NCBI RefSeq assembly: GCF_037325665.1
Contig: NC_090245.1
Coordinates: forward strand, 49,756,846 to 49,820,845
Direction: 5' to 3'
DNA from: Littorina saxatilis
Taxonomy: Eukaryota > Mollusca > Gastropoda > Littorinimorpha > Littorinidae
Length of the DNA stretch: 64,000 nucleotides
Shown: piece by piece, positions 1 through 61,899 of the stretch
Numbering within the stretch: position 1 is the first letter of the stretch
Layout of the letters: the number at the start of each line of letters is the position of its first letter
Notes under the pieces: generated by a model
The model's database searches: none
What the model was told of the DNA's origin: nothing
The model's input: the letters and a program-made list of their open reading frames with translations, nothing else
Translations under genes and position numbers: made by a program

Positions 1-327
1 GATTGGGAGCCACGCAAATTTGACCTTTTAATTCCGACCATGAACCCACTGTTGATAATCTGGAAGGTCGTACCAGAGATCAGGCATGAAAACTGAAAAA
101 AAAATTCGAAGGCGCGTAGCGCCAAGTTTCGCAGGCGCGAAGCGCCAAGACTTCTAGGGGGGTCCGGGGGCATGGCCCCCCGGAATTTTTTTTTTCTAGG
201 GTGCAATTTGGTGCAATCTGGGGCTATCTGAGCCTTAAAATTGGATTCAAACATGGCCCCAAAATACATACAAAATGAAGCAATCTGGTGCTCATTTGAA
301 AGCAAATCTACTTCTTTTTCAGGCATT
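1..327. repeat. Repeat-derived sequence with a G-rich palindromic block
   Basis: No gene is visible. Positions 95-190 hold a block with two short hairpins (GCGCGTAGCGCC and GCGCGAAGCGCC), then a run of G, GGTCCGGGGGCATG and a C-rich complement, so the G-rich and C-rich halves can pair. The same block recurs near 10757-10860, and a poorer copy lies at 1108-1165, which shows it is a dispersed repeat. The family is not recognised. Confidence 0.5.
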
Positions 328-1026
328 AACAAGAAGAGCAAACGCTCGATCGAGTCACTTTCGCAGTTCTGAATATTATATGAGGCATCAGATGGACAGG
401 AAGAAATTGCTATTCACAACACAATGAGTCACGTTCACATAAAATTTGAGCCCGGTCACTTTTATAGTTTCCGAGAAAAGCCCAACGTTAAGTTGTGTGT
501 TGCCGAACAGAAAAGGCTAGTTATCTCCCTTGTTTTTCTGATAACGTTCGTAAAAGGCTACAGATGTAAATACTTTGATGTAAAGAATAATCCTACAAAG
601 TTTCAATCACATCCGATGAACTTTGTCAAAGATATAAAATGTCTAATTTTTCCTTTGACGCTGACCTGTGACCTTGAAAAAGGTCAAAGGTCAACGAAAC
701 CATCGTTAAAGTGTAGAGGTCATTGGAGGTCACGACTAAACAAAATATGAGCCCGATCGCTTTGATAGTTTCCGAGAAAAGATATAAAATGTCTAATTTT
801 TCCTTTGACGCTGACCTGTGACCTTGAAAAAGGTCAAAGGTCAACGAAACCATCGTTAAAGTGTAGAGGTCATTGGAGGTCACGACTAAACAAAATATGA
901 GCCCGATCGCTTTGATAGTTTCCGAGAAAAGTCCAACGTTAAGGTGGTGTCTACGGACGGCCGGCCGGCCGGCCGGACAGACTAACACTGACCGATTACA
1001 TAGAGTCACTTTTTCTCAAGTGACTC
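328..1026 (-). mobile_element. Helentron-like non-autonomous element, family A, copy 1
   Basis: Read on the minus strand, the element opens with a perfect hairpin (GAGTCACT ... AGTGACTC, 1003-1026). It continues through a GGCC-rich stretch and a CTTAACGTTGGA head motif, and ends with a short hairpin (GAGC gttt GCTC) followed by TTCTTGTT at 328. A near-identical second copy lies at 9627-10188. This copy contains an exact 150-bp internal tandem duplication (631-780 and 781-930) that the second lacks. Terminal hairpins plus a subterminal inverted repeat fit Helitron2/Helentron-type non-autonomous elements; that family call is inference. No transposase or Rep/helicase sequence is present. Each internal unit carries AGGTCAAAGGTCA. 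Confidence 0.6.
681..693 (+). promoter_or_regulatory. DR1 nuclear-receptor-type motif inside repeat (also at 831-843)
   Basis: AGGTCAAAGGTCA is a perfect direct repeat of the nuclear-receptor half-site AGGTCA with one spacer base. This is the DR1 arrangement bound by RXR heterodimers and HNF4-type receptors. The internal 150-bp duplication repeats it at 831-843, and the second element copy has it at 9980-9992. Occupancy or function is not shown by sequence. Confidence 0.45.
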
Positions 1027-1179
1027 AAAAAGGGATTACAACAAGCTGGTATTGTCATGAAATATATATATATATATATATAGAATTTTATATCACTTTC
1101 AGACTACTAGGGGGGGGGGGGGGGGGGGTCCAGGGGCATGCTGCCCCGGGAAAAAAAAATGTCAGTGGGTGCAAAATAA

Positions 1180-1204
<25 letters not shown>

Positions 1205-1210
<6 letters not shown>

Positions 1211-1445
1211 GTGTGTCAACAATCTACGACACGACTGCCAACTAGTCTCGGCCCGCTCAAAAAACAATGACCGAGACTTTCAGTAATTCCTTCGCGTGAC
1301 GTCTAACCCTCTTACGCCATAATGTGACGTCTTCAAATGACGAAATGTTAAAGTTTCTACCACAGACATACACACGCACAAACACACGCACAAACGCACA
1401 GACAGACAAAGTTACGATCGCATAGGCTACACTTCGTGAGCCAAA
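1205..1445 (-). mobile_element. Helentron-like element, family C fragment
   Basis: On the minus strand this matches the element at 34359-34754. It has GGCTCACGAAGTGTAGCC at the head, a CTTTGTCTGTC tract, AACTTTAACATTT, clustered TGACGTC/GACGTCA motifs and a GGCCGAGACTAGTTGG segment. The 3' hairpin end seen in the other copy is not found, so this is partial. A (GA)n tract lies just outside at 1180-1212. Confidence 0.55.
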
Positions 1446-2560
1446 AAACGGAATCGCACAAATAAATCGGATGGCCCATTGAAAATAATCGGAAAAGTCG
1501 GAAAAAACAGAGAATTTTCATCCCTGAGAGATGCAGATCTATCTCTGGTCGTGCTGATTCATAGATTCAACCTACAAACTGCAACCTCATCTGTGATCAG
1601 ATTGCCAAGCAATGCGTGGAATCTTTTATTCTAAAGCCTTATTGGCTCGTTTCGACAAGCATTGAATCAGAAAATTGCAAACGCATCAATGCCTCCTGTT
1701 GGTTTCGGTGTTTTGTTCAGAAATGTCTTCCACACGATAGATTCGCTGATTTGTCTTACGAAGTCGTCATCAACACGAACACAGCGATTGCAGAAGCAAA
1801 CTCTGTACCTACACGACTGAGACACAAGACTGATTATTTCACAGCTGCAATGCGAACAGAGAAAAAAGACGTTTTGGGTGACAAGCTAGGAACAGACGGA
1901 AAAGTCCGAACGAAAGTAAATGACGTCAAAGTCTCTTTCTTTTTGAGTGTAACTTTGTCATGACGTCTGTTTGTGACAGTATGCACGACAATTTTTTTCG
2001 CTTCCGGTGACATTTTAGACTGCGGATAAGCCCGTGTCTTGAAACAGCTGAAACACTCTTTTGGGTTGGCGTTTCAATGTCAACCAAAAAGTTAAAGAAA
2101 AAAACCAATGTTCAGTTGCGAAATGACAGCGAATTGAGCATTTATTCCTGTTGATGAAGGTACGATTGAAGCTTTATTCACTCTGTCAACCAACAAGACT
2201 AGATTTGTAGCAGACGAAAAACAAAGTATGCGTTTTTCCTGTCTTGTGATGACGATTATGTCGTTATAAATTATCTGTACGTTGTGAAGACATTTCAAAA
2301 CAAAATTTAGCTTTGATGCGTCACGGGATATATACGTTACACGTTCGATTCTTCCATGGATTGGTATTTCGTCTCGACAGGATGAAGAATGAATTCATGA
2401 TGTCTTTTCCGGAACTGGACAAAACTGGCCTTGCCAAGACTGAAACAAAATATAGTTTTACAACTTCTAGGCTTGCGTTGATTATTCTTCCAATGGTGAA
2501 ATTCCCATGCTTTGTTTCCACATCCCATGACAAATTCTCCTTACTTTGGTCATGCCATAT
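1446..2560. other. No recognised gene
   Basis: No domain, splice-consistent exon or RNA gene is recognised. Open frames here are short and unlike any family I know. The stretch near 2313-2400 resembles the terminal arm of the foldback that follows (TATACGTTACA ... CCATGG). Confidence 0.4.
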
Positions 2561-2564
2561 ATAC

Positions 2565-3452
2565 GTTACAGCTCTGTCCATCCATGGTATCGCGTGATAT
2601 TTTGTCTCAACGGGGTGAAAGAATATAATCGAAAATTTTAATAATACATTTTCATTTGATTAATATACTTACCCAATTCACATATAGCAATTTACTTCAG
2701 TTTAGTGCTAGAATGCTGAAAACTATGCTCCACCCTGGTAGGGGGGGAAGTAACCCTAAAAATAGAACAGCCTTGACGGTCACATGACAACGCCAGGTCA
2801 AGGTTACCTCCTAACATGCATTGCGCATGCGTGCTCTCGCCGCCATCTTGTATTCATTTGCTCAAAGCGCCCTCTCATTTTTAGGGATCTAAAGCGGAGA
2901 CTCTGTATTGGCTACCTGTCTAGAGCTGGGTTTCTTCTTCCCACTGCAGACGAAAATAAACAAAGACTAACTCGTGGCAAACGAAAGCAAATACAACGAA
3001 AGAAAATGGAAAATTCTCACCCAATCTCAGCTAGAAGCTAAGATACAAACGAAACCAGGGTGTAGTCTGCCAAAGAAGCAGAGGGCTAACAAAATAGCCC
3101 GAGCGTAATCCAAACACGTCCTTTGACGCTATCGCTGAAGAGTAGAATGAATACAAGATGGCGGCGAGAGCACGCATGCGCAATGCATGTTAGGAGGTAA
3201 CCTTGACCTGGCGTTGTCATGTGACCGTCAAGGCTGTTCTATTTTTAGGGTTACTTCCCCCCCTACCAGGGTGGAGCGTAGTTTTCAGCGTTCTAGCACT
3301 AAACTGAAGTAAATTGCTATATATATGTGAATTGGGATAAGATATGTAATTTAATGACGTCACTCTCGGCAGAGCCTCGAGTGACATCATATTTATTGAT
3401 GCAGTCGCGACAAAATATCAGGCGATACCATGGATGGACGGAGCTGTAACTT
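2565..3452. mobile_element. Foldback element with long inverted arms, DIRS-like ends
   Basis: The outer arms at 2565-2608 and 3409-3452 are inverted copies of each other. A longer inner pair, about 2690-2855 and 3150-3320, is almost perfectly inverted. The sequence just outside the inner right arm, read on the minus strand (ATTACATATCTTATCCCAA), matches the starts of the DIRS-family relics at 23698 and 34009. I infer a short non-autonomous DIRS-related derivative with inverted ends. No coding capacity is visible. It sits downstream of DUS2. Confidence 0.55.
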
Positions 3453-3932
3453 ATACATAATGCATTGTGATCGCGAATAATGTGATATGAACTGGGTTTT
3501 TATATTACCAGAATATTTGAGGAGGACACTTCAACTATTCTAAGTCAAATGCAACACACACAAACACTTTGTTCCCACGTGAAAATGGGATAATTTGTGT
3601 TTGTACTTTGACTTAGCTGATGACTTAAGTCTGAAAAGAGTATACGGGACGCACGACAGAGAAAATTAAGTGTGTCCCGGGACCCGCTCTTTGTAGGTTT
3701 AGTGCGTCCCGGGACCCCCTCCATGATTTTCTAGTACGTGATTTCGGCTTCTAGTGCATATAGGACGCAGGGACGCGCTCTATGGGGAGCCCTGATGCAT
3801 GGACGGACAGCCGGCCTAACTAAAGGCCTGCACTCCTCATTACCAAGACTCCTGATTACTCAGGTGAGTCGAAAAATAAAAGACCAAAAATGTGCAATTA
3901 GCCATGCAGCCTTTAAATCCATTCACTCTTTG
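3453..3932 (-). other. Probable DUS2 3' UTR and downstream flank
   Basis: This is the sequence directly after the DUS2 stop on the minus strand. It contains no further coding exon. No convincing AATAAA was found close to the stop on the minus strand, so the transcript end cannot be placed. Confidence 0.35.
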
Positions 3933-17389
<13,457 letters not shown>

Positions 17390-17696
17390 TCACAATATAT
17401 TCCTCCCCTCGCCAGAAAAACTGTTAACGGAACAATTAGGTCCAAATAAAATACAAGTATAATATGTACACAGCATACAGTAAAATAAAGAAATGAGGCC
17501 CATTTCTGAGATTGGACATGTATAATTAGCTGATTAAAGTTGTAAAAGCAGATGTTGATTTGAAGTTGTAGATGCAGACGTTACAAAATAACTCATAAGT
17601 CCCTGCATTCTTGTGCATAGTTTATAATACCAGGGATCCATATTTTGATATTCTAATAAATATATCTATAACATTTTGGACGTAAATTTATATAAG

Positions 17697-17995
17697 GCCA
17701 AAAAAAATAATAGGTGTGGTTACGGTAACATAGCCAAAAAAAATAGGGTAGGTAGGTAGGCAATCACTTTTTTTTTTTATTTAACTTTTTTTTCTAATGT
17801 GTACAAATTAAACCTACTTGACAGGGAAATAAGTGTGCGACTCGGGCGCTTTCGCTTTCATTGCGTTTTTTGCACTCGTTTTTTTTTTGGTTTTTTTTGT
17901 TTTGTTGACAAATGTAATAAAAAGTTATAGGATCGGCCCCTAAAAATAGGGTAGGTCGGGTTACCGTAACCACACCTATTTTTTTTTTAGGCCTA
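17697..17995. mobile_element. Foldback MITE with GTTACGGTAAC palindrome (copy 2)
   Basis: AGGTGTGGTTACGGTAAC (17714) and GTTACCGTAACCACACCT (17963) are exact inverts. GGGTAGGTAGGTAGG and GGGTAGGTCGGG follow inward on each side, and the outer ends are GGCCAAAAAAAA and TTTTTTTTAGGCC. It lies just upstream of the DUS2 start. Confidence 0.75.
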
Positions 17996-18438
17996 ATATA
18001 AAAAATTTAAAAATCTTCCGATAGTGTGGACTGGGCCTAATCAATTCAATGATGTAACAACACACATGCGGCTATGGGGAGGACATCAGTCGACCTTGTT
18101 TATCTCCCACAAAGTGATAAACTCCACACTGGCCATCCCCCCTCCCCTCCCAGTCCCAAGTACAGCTGATCGAACTTTGACTTTGACTCTGTCTCAGTGT
18201 CTGTATCTGTGACAATACGTTGAAATAAACCACTTCTGGCATTTGATCAAACTTTATTATCCAAAGCATAATTTGTACATTCGCAAAACAGTCATTTGGA
18301 ATGATTTCTGCCCTTTGTAAATGACCTGAAGATTAAGAGAAAAGCTGTGCAGCTGATCGAGAGATAGAGTCTTTCAGTTTCATCCTCACCGTCTCATTCG
18401 AACATCTCTAGCAGACAGCCACACAAGCATGGATTTCC

Positions 18439-18448
18439 ACCGGAAGTG
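18439..18448 (+). promoter_or_regulatory. ETS/GABP-type site
   Basis: ACCGGAAGTG fits the consensus of ETS-family factors such as GABP, common in promoters of housekeeping genes. It lies about 1.05 kb upstream of the DUS2 ATG and about 1.07 kb upstream of the NUP93 ATG. Confidence 0.4.
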
Positions 18449-18822
18449 GTATTCTTAAATGGGTTGTTTTATATTTTAAGAGATATGCAGTAAAACTAAC
18501 ACTTTAACTACACAATAATCGACTTTCTACTGCCGCAACTATTTGTCTGTTGTGTATCATTCAAAATACCAAATAAGTACATCATGATAAGCTCAAGTCA
18601 GAATTGCCCAAGAAACTGTACTTCCTCGCCCCACTCGCTTCACTCGCCAATGCTCGCCTTAAAAGAAACGGGGGACAGATCTGATACTCTAAGACAGAAA
18701 TACTTCTACATTCAAGTTTTGACGTGTTGTGGTAATTATTAGTTGTAATTTGCATTTTTCGTATGGAGTTGACTTTTAAGTCATTCTTACTTGGATAAGA
18801 AATTCTTGAACGGTTTTATTTG

Positions 18823-18833
18823 GCACTTCCGGT
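18823..18833 (-). promoter_or_regulatory. ETS/GABP-type site near the NUP93 first exon
   Basis: GCACTTCCGGT is the complement of ACCGGAAGTGC. It precedes the putative NUP93 5' UTR exon by a few tens of bases. With the site at 18439 it marks the divergent promoter region. Confidence 0.45.
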
Positions 18834-18844
18834 TTTTACAAGCG

Positions 18845-18927
18845 GCACGAGCTTGGCGGCTACGAGAAATTGGACGGACTGTGTTATACAACAAAAACAG
18901 GCGTAGTTACTCTTCTGGAGTGAACTG
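18845..18927 (+). other. Putative NUP93 5' UTR exon
   Basis: A short GC-richer stretch ends at the donor ACTG|GTAACG (18927/18928) and follows the ETS site. The coding exon at 19509 is preceded by an acceptor TTTGATCTAG (ending 19494), so a spliced non-coding first exon upstream is expected. The exact start is not visible. Confidence 0.4.
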
Positions 18928-19508
18928 GTAACGTTTTTTCATTGTGTGTGTGTCACTGTCAAACATTTGTTAGAGTGTGGGGTTTGTGTGGCTGGCAGCT
19001 TGAGCAGAATAAACATATACTTTCAGTTACAACTACAAATAAATAGAACAAGTGAACAAAACGTTGCACCACGTAATGTTGATTATTTAAAAATTAGGTG
19101 CGTGGTCAGATCATCTTAGAGTATTGGTCTGATAGATTGATGTAGGTGACAGTGTGAAACATTTATAACATGTTCATTAGGGGGATCGTTGATTTAAAAC
19201 AACAGTAAATTGAGTAAGTGCTCAATCACAATGAATATCAGGCAGAAGTGGCATCACTGATGGAAGCTGAAAGAGCACTAGCCATATGAAGATACTCACT
19301 TTATTGACTCTTTTCCATGTGGCTGATTGAGTGATTCAGAAGATTGCAAGAAGGGCCTAGGTAAAAAAGCGTAAATGTTTTTTTGTGTTCTGTATACATT
19401 ACAATTTACATGTATTGTCTTTTTCAACCATGATGATAGATTGGACAATGACAGTGATGATGAAATAACTTTGACCATGATGGTTTTGATCTAGTGTGCA
19501 GAATCACC

Positions 19509-56333
<36,825 letters not shown>

Positions 56334-56495
56334 TAGCACAGACACTTCGCGCTTGTGTACTTCACACTGAGGTGCTTGTGGACTGACACTCTGTCTTAGC
56401 TGACATTCAGAGAATGTACATTGTGTGAACAGGATGAAGCGATGTTGTTTGGGTGAAAGTGTACATGTGTACGATGTGTTTTGTATGCCTCAAGT

Positions 56496-56501
56496 AATAA
56501 A
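56496..56501 (+). terminator. NUP93 polyadenylation signal
   Basis: AATAAA 163 bp after the stop codon, followed by T-rich sequence. It is the first hexamer downstream of the stop. Confidence 0.7.
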
Positions 56502-57006
56502 TGCATTTCATTCATTGATTCAAATTCGAAAATAAATTAAACTTTAGTTTTGTTAATAAACAACAGAAAGGAAATGAGAGGTTTAACATAGAGTTTGGCA
56601 AGTGGAAAAGTTACAAGTTCAAAGCAGCGCAGCTTGTTATTACATGCAAGACAATGTCACTGACATTATTACCCTTCTTTTAGGAGAATTTATGCAGTGC
56701 AACAGAACTTAAGCAGTACATACCCACTTAAACAGGAGTTGTGTTGAACGCTCACTGTATTGGTTGGATCCTGTTTGGTGACCAGGCCGAGTGTTGAGCC
56801 TTGCGTTTCTTGTTCACATGACCTGACCAGGATGTTCAGTCAGTGCAAAGACAAAATCAGAATAAACTTTATACAGTGCAACCCCCCTTTGAAGCCTAAC
56901 GAAATCTGAGAAAATCAGATCTTAACAGAAAATGGAGGTAGTCTTAAAATGGAGGTCTACATTTGCAGACAGCATGAAGAGAGAATGTGAGAAAACAAGG
57001 CCTTAA

Positions 57007-57719
57007 CCCTTTCGCTGCCAATCAAAACTTGCGTATGTGCATTCCTGACTGCCAGGGAATATTGGAGTTCGGGGTGTAATAATTCACAAAAAATTCTAGC
57101 TCCAAACTAGCAGTAGGTAGGTAAGTAAAACCTATGTTATTTTTAAAGGAAATTGAACCAAGAATCTGTTTTTAGTGTCTAATCATGGAAATAATAATTA
57201 GTTTGGCTTATAATGATGTTTAAATATGAACTTTTGACAAATCAGTCCGGCGCATCTTTCGGTGCCTGTGGATCAAACACAGGTGGCTGTTTTGCTTGCT
57301 CCAAGAAAGGATTATAATCACTGTCATCTACCTGTTTCCAACGAATCGTCCGAAAGATCTCCCCCTTCCCCTGTCAGTATCCATAATCATTTGCACCGCC
57401 TGTAGCGTCAGTCCGGCTTTGTTTTTCCCTACTAGGGCCCGGTCGACTGTCACTGTTAGCCATTTTGACGAGTCGAGATTTCTCTCTCCTACCCTGTCGC
57501 CAAGGCCGAAAATAGCCTTCAGACGCAAAACCACGTCACCATTTATGTTTATTCATGAGAATGAGGTATCCTTCCAAGCCATTGGCTGCTATTTGTGTGT
57601 CAGCAGTGACGTAGCATTTCTGGAAAATTCCCGAACGGAGAAGACGGGTAAACTCGTCCTAAGGCGCTGCGGCTGCACAAGCGCATGACGGGTAAACCCG
57701 TCATAAGGCAGTCAAGGGG
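57007..57719. mobile_element. piggyBac-like non-autonomous element, 0.7 kb
   Basis: The ends CCCTTTCGCTGCC and GGCAGTCAAGGGG are imperfect inverts flanked by TTAA (57003-57006, 57720-57723), like the element at 6928-8813. CGGGTAAACTCGTC and CGGGTAAACCCGTC repeat near the right end. No transposase. Confidence 0.7.
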
Positions 57720-57835
57720 TTAAAACAGCGGAAGCCCAAAAAACTGACAGTCTTCAAATGAGGGTGGGGGGTGTGTGTGCGTTACAGTCGATTGCAAGAA
57801 AGTGTGATTGCGGATTTTAAGTTGGTGTGATGAGA

Positions 57836-57890
<55 letters not shown>
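57836..57890. repeat. (GA)n microsatellite
   Basis: Nearly pure GA repeats interrupted once by GATA. Confidence 0.9.
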
Positions 57891-58205
57891 GTTGCAAAGG
57901 GGGATTGTGTTTAGGTACTGCTGGATGTGAATGTGTGGGAGAGCGAAAGATGTGTCTGCAGTCATTGCTTTGATTGGAGGAAAAATTTCAATGTGAATTT
58001 TGTATTGTATGCCTTTTGTTTCAAGAAAAAAAGTGAAGAAAATAAATGTTGTTCATTGTTGTATTTTGTATGAAGAAATGACATGTGTACAGCATTCATT
58101 GTCATTCCTGGACTGCATATTCATGACTCATTGAATATGAATGAAGCAAAATTATGGTTTGTTAATTTTATTCGTAATGAATTCTTTGCTGCCATTAATT
58201 TTACC

Positions 58206-58916
58206 GTCAAGCAGTATGTAAGAAATGTTAAGTCCTTTGTACTGGACACTTGCATTCTCTCCCGCAGTGGGGCACTGCGGTTATGAAATTAAAAGCCCCT
58301 CCTGTTTTTGGAACCGCAGGAGCTTTCTAGTTTGCTGTTAGGTAGATTTTTGGTTCCTCTTTCCTGTCATGCTCTCTTTTTCTTCATGAATTCTTGTCTT
58401 TTTTCTGCCTTCTTGCTCATTCACCTGTATTTTTTCCAAAAATCTCTTCTCTTGCCGCTTGTCTCGCGATTCATGTATAGTTTAATCTGTTAGTGTTCTG
58501 ATGTAAGTCCAGCAGTAGATAGGTTAAGCCTATTTTAACATACTGGAAACTGGTAATCTTCCAGTAGGTATTAATTTAGTTTTACTAAAGCCTGCTGGGA
58601 CACAAGTAATGGGTTAGTGCATTTGTAAACAGGAATCGCTTGACAAGTGGCCCCCTTCATCCCCCCCTTCCTCGTCCTGATATGGCTCTGCGTAGTCGGC
58701 TGGACGTTAAGCAACAAATAAACAAACAAACTTGCATTCTCCCAGTAAGGTCATATATTGTACTACGTTGCAAGCCCCTGGAGCAATTTTTTGATTAGTG
58801 CTTTTGTGAACAAGAAACAATTAACAAGTGGCTCTATCCCATCTCCCCCTTTCCCCGTCGCGATATAACCTTGAACGGTTGAAAACGACGTTAAACACCA
58901 AATAAAGAAAGAAAGA
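58206..58916 (+). mobile_element. 5'-truncated retroposon with 12-bp target duplication
   Basis: ATTAATTTTACC flanks it exactly (58194-58205, 58917-58928). The body matches the 3' half of the element at 37464-37830 (AAGCAGTATGTAAGAAATG) and ends in (AAAG)n. A second retroposon is inserted in it. Confidence 0.85.
58260..58729 (+). mobile_element. Retroposon nested in 58206-58916
   Basis: It is flanked by ACTTGCATTCTC (58248-58259, 58730-58741). It starts TCCCGCAGTGGGGCACTGCG, ends CGGCTGGACGTTAAGCAAC plus (AAAC)n, and interrupts the host element between two otherwise continuous segments. Confidence 0.85.
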
Positions 58917-58928
58917 ATTAATTTTACC

Positions 58929-61147
58929 TGCCAAAGCTTTGTTTCGTAAGAAATAACACAAATTCATACAAGTGGGGTTTCAAAAGGTAAACCTGTTATC
59001 CAAAAACATTTCCAGTATTATATGGTAACATTTTGGATCATAAAAGTTTAGAAGAATGAAGATTGGTCGAAAAGGAAGAGTACAATGTACACCACTATAT
59101 ACCTGTCATGACAGGCCACCTGCAAAATGGGGACACTTAGGGTGGGTCCCAAATGTGTCCTTTCATCACAGGTACCACTGTATTACCCACCGCTCCTGCA
59201 AGCTCCCCCCCCCCCCCCCCCCCCCCCCCCCCTTGTCTAATCCCCCATTCGAAGTGTATCTGAAATGGACCAAGTGCTCCAGTCAAGGCAAGGAGAAATT
59301 CGACAGCAACAAGCAGACTAGGAATTGAACAAATGACACCAACATCTCTTGACGTTCCTTTATACACATTAAACATTGATATCTGTACATCATCATTCAA
59401 ATAATCATCAATCCTGTTCTCTGATAGATGGTAGTGGTGGTTGCGCGGGCGGGGGGGGGTGGGGGTGTTGAGAAACAATATTCTTGACATTCCTTGGTAC
59501 GGTTAATGTTATGATACAAGGCCTTGCAAGTGTCATGCATTTGAAATGTCCTGATCAGTGATAATGAATAATAGTTATTTTTAGACACACACAACCATAC
59601 ACTCTTCACACAGTCTCTTAAAAATCATGTTTGGTTGAGTGTGTGTCATTCTGATAATCATCGGTCCACGCTCTCGCTCATGTAAATTGAGACCCGAAGG
59701 AACTCATTTTTACCTGAGTTCAGGATGGAGTGTGTGTGTGCATGTGTTTGTGTGTGCACAAGCTTGGTAGTGTATGTGGGAGGGAGTGGGCGCAGGTGGC
59801 ATGTGACATTGGAGTAAACCAAAACAACAAATATGGCAGCACACATTAGCACAGTCATGCTGTATATACAGTACCACTAAAGGTCCTTAACTACATGTTC
59901 ACTTTGAGAACGAAAACAAGCACTGCACTATCAAGTAAGATGTGAGTCAAGTTCTTTTCTCGGCATCTGCTTGGTTGCTTCATAGAAACACGTGGACTTG
60001 CATCGTCACCCCAGTATGTACAGTATAGTTGTAGATTAAGAAAGTCAAATGCAGGATGTGAAAGTTCAATTCAGTTTGAGATCTCGTGTGCTCCTGAGAA
60101 CTTTGGTAGATTTACATGCATTAATATGAAACAATAAATCAGGTTCTGAGCGAAATACTTCACATAGTGAACAAAAGTGCTCTAGTTCAACAAGGTGGCC
60201 TCGTCGGTGTACAATTCAGAGTCATTTACGTACTGTATGTTTTCTGCTCAGAGACAATGCAAAAAAAAGCTATCACAAAAGAAACCGAAGGACAAGTTCA
60301 TGTGAAGTTTCAAATCAAAACAAAGCCTTTGCCAAACGGGAAAGTGATCTATCTTTAAAAACAGACGAGCTGGCTATCGAAAACTGCAATGGGAAGGATG
60401 TAAGCCCACTTAGGTTGACAGCCTTACTTCCCTTTTGTTATCTGCCATTTCTATACGCATCTGTTGAGGACTTCCTGGCAGGATGGACAATGATTATTGT
60501 GTAATTACCATGTGACAGTGTGTGGCTAGTTGTCAAAATGCTGTGTAATGATCCATCAGCCTTCAACTTCGTGAATATGATTAATGTTTTCTTTGAAGAC
60601 GTTAATTTCTTGTCATCAAAACAGAAAGAAAACACAACAGAAAACAATTTTGGTAAACCCTTCATCAAATTGTCGTCAGCCTGTCGCTGACTTCTTCAGG
60701 CTGGTAATCCATTTAATTGATGTTAATTTGAGTATGTTCGTGTGTCGACCACAATATTCAATGTCAGACATCGACAGTTACAACTGAGATCGTACGACTG
60801 TCTGCGATCATGTAAAAGATCCCCCCCCCCCACCCCCCCTCTCTTCTCGTGTAAAGTACTTTATCAAGCACCACAACTATTTACAAGCTTTTACACAGGG
60901 ACACGGGAAGAGCATACCTCCAATTGGACACAGCAAAACTAGTACAGCCGGGATGCTTTTATTGCAGTGTTGGAAGTATTCGAAAACAAATATTTTGCAG
61001 ATTAGTGTAGTGTCAGTTACGAAGATAATTATTCAAAAACTTGCCACGGCTTTGCACAGAGAGCTGCCATGATGTAGGTTTATGTGTCCAAGTGGAAGAG
61101 TGCTCTTGTACCATGTACTGTAAAGTTTAGATAGATGTGAAGTGGTT
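58929..61147. other. Intergenic, no recognised gene
   Basis: It contains a poly-C run (59207-59232), a poly-G stretch near 59448 and GT-rich sequence at 59728-59760. TACCACTGTA at 59172 resembles the end of the 37339 TIR element. No splice-consistent coding exon was found. Confidence 0.5.
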
Positions 61148-61539
61148 AAAGCTGTGGTATCGCTATGACTATCCTGGGCTAGGTGATTGAAAAGATAGGG
61201 CTGAGAATCCCGTACCGAATTCTGTACAGCGAAGGCGGCCTGAAACAATTGGCTAAGTAGCCTAGTGGTTATAGGACATAGGCCCCGAAATCTCGACTGA
61301 GGTCCCTGAGTTCGAGTCTCTGTCGAGGCGGCGTTTATTTTTTCCCCTCGATCTTTCTTGAAAATAAAGTATACTCCGCCCTGAGAGAACAAACAGGAAC
61401 TCACCAGCGTAGAATGAAGCTGTCAAGGTCATGCAGACAGTGCAGGCCACCTTTACTGTACAAAATTCGATATATAGGATTCTCAGCCCTGTCTTTTCAA
61501 ACACCTAGCCCCGGATAGTCATAGAGAGACCTCAGCTTT
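61148..61539. mobile_element. Foldback element enclosing a tRNA-like sequence
   Basis: Arms of about 95 bp (61148-61243, 61440-61539) are inverted: CTAGGTGATTGAAAAGATAG faces CTGTCTTTTCAAACACCTAG, and GGGCTGAGAATCC faces GGATTCTCAGCCC. TTAA lies at each outer edge. The loop at 61253-61330 has TAGCCTAGTGGTTATAGG (box A) and GAGTTCGAGTC (box B). Confidence 0.65.
61253..61330 (+). other. tRNA-like sequence (SINE head or tRNA pseudogene)
   Basis: Box A and box B have correct spacing for a tRNA promoter, and the closing arm is GTCTCTGTCGAGGC. The anticodon arm does not fold cleanly and no CCA-competent acceptor stem is obvious, so a working tRNA gene is unlikely. Confidence 0.5.
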
Positions 61540-61899
61540 AACGCCATTGTTTACACTGGAAGGACGTGTCCTCGTTTACACTGATCTGTTCAGCACATCG
61601 ATAATCAAAACACCGCGTGCAGTTTAACAACGGATTTGTTTGGTGGGTATGTGTTTCTACAAAGGATCAAACAGAAGGCAGCAAAACGTTTACACCCTGT
61701 ATCTGACGTGTCTGAAAACACCTCTGCGTAAAGATAAAGACGGAAAATTTTTATCTGCTCGCGCGGCAGCAAGCAAGATGTCTCTGAACTGTTTAAAACA
61801 TCTTGAGATAAAAAATGTATAATTAAAATAAACATGTTACCAGGTTCGCCAAGTGGAGCCACTGGGCTCTCACCCATGTTAACAGTCTTTAATTAAGTG

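Noticed and set aside
424-750. Conserved 108-residue protein present twice (also 9723-10049)
   Set aside because: The identity comes from two near-identical mobile-element copies; no codon-level conservation or domain.
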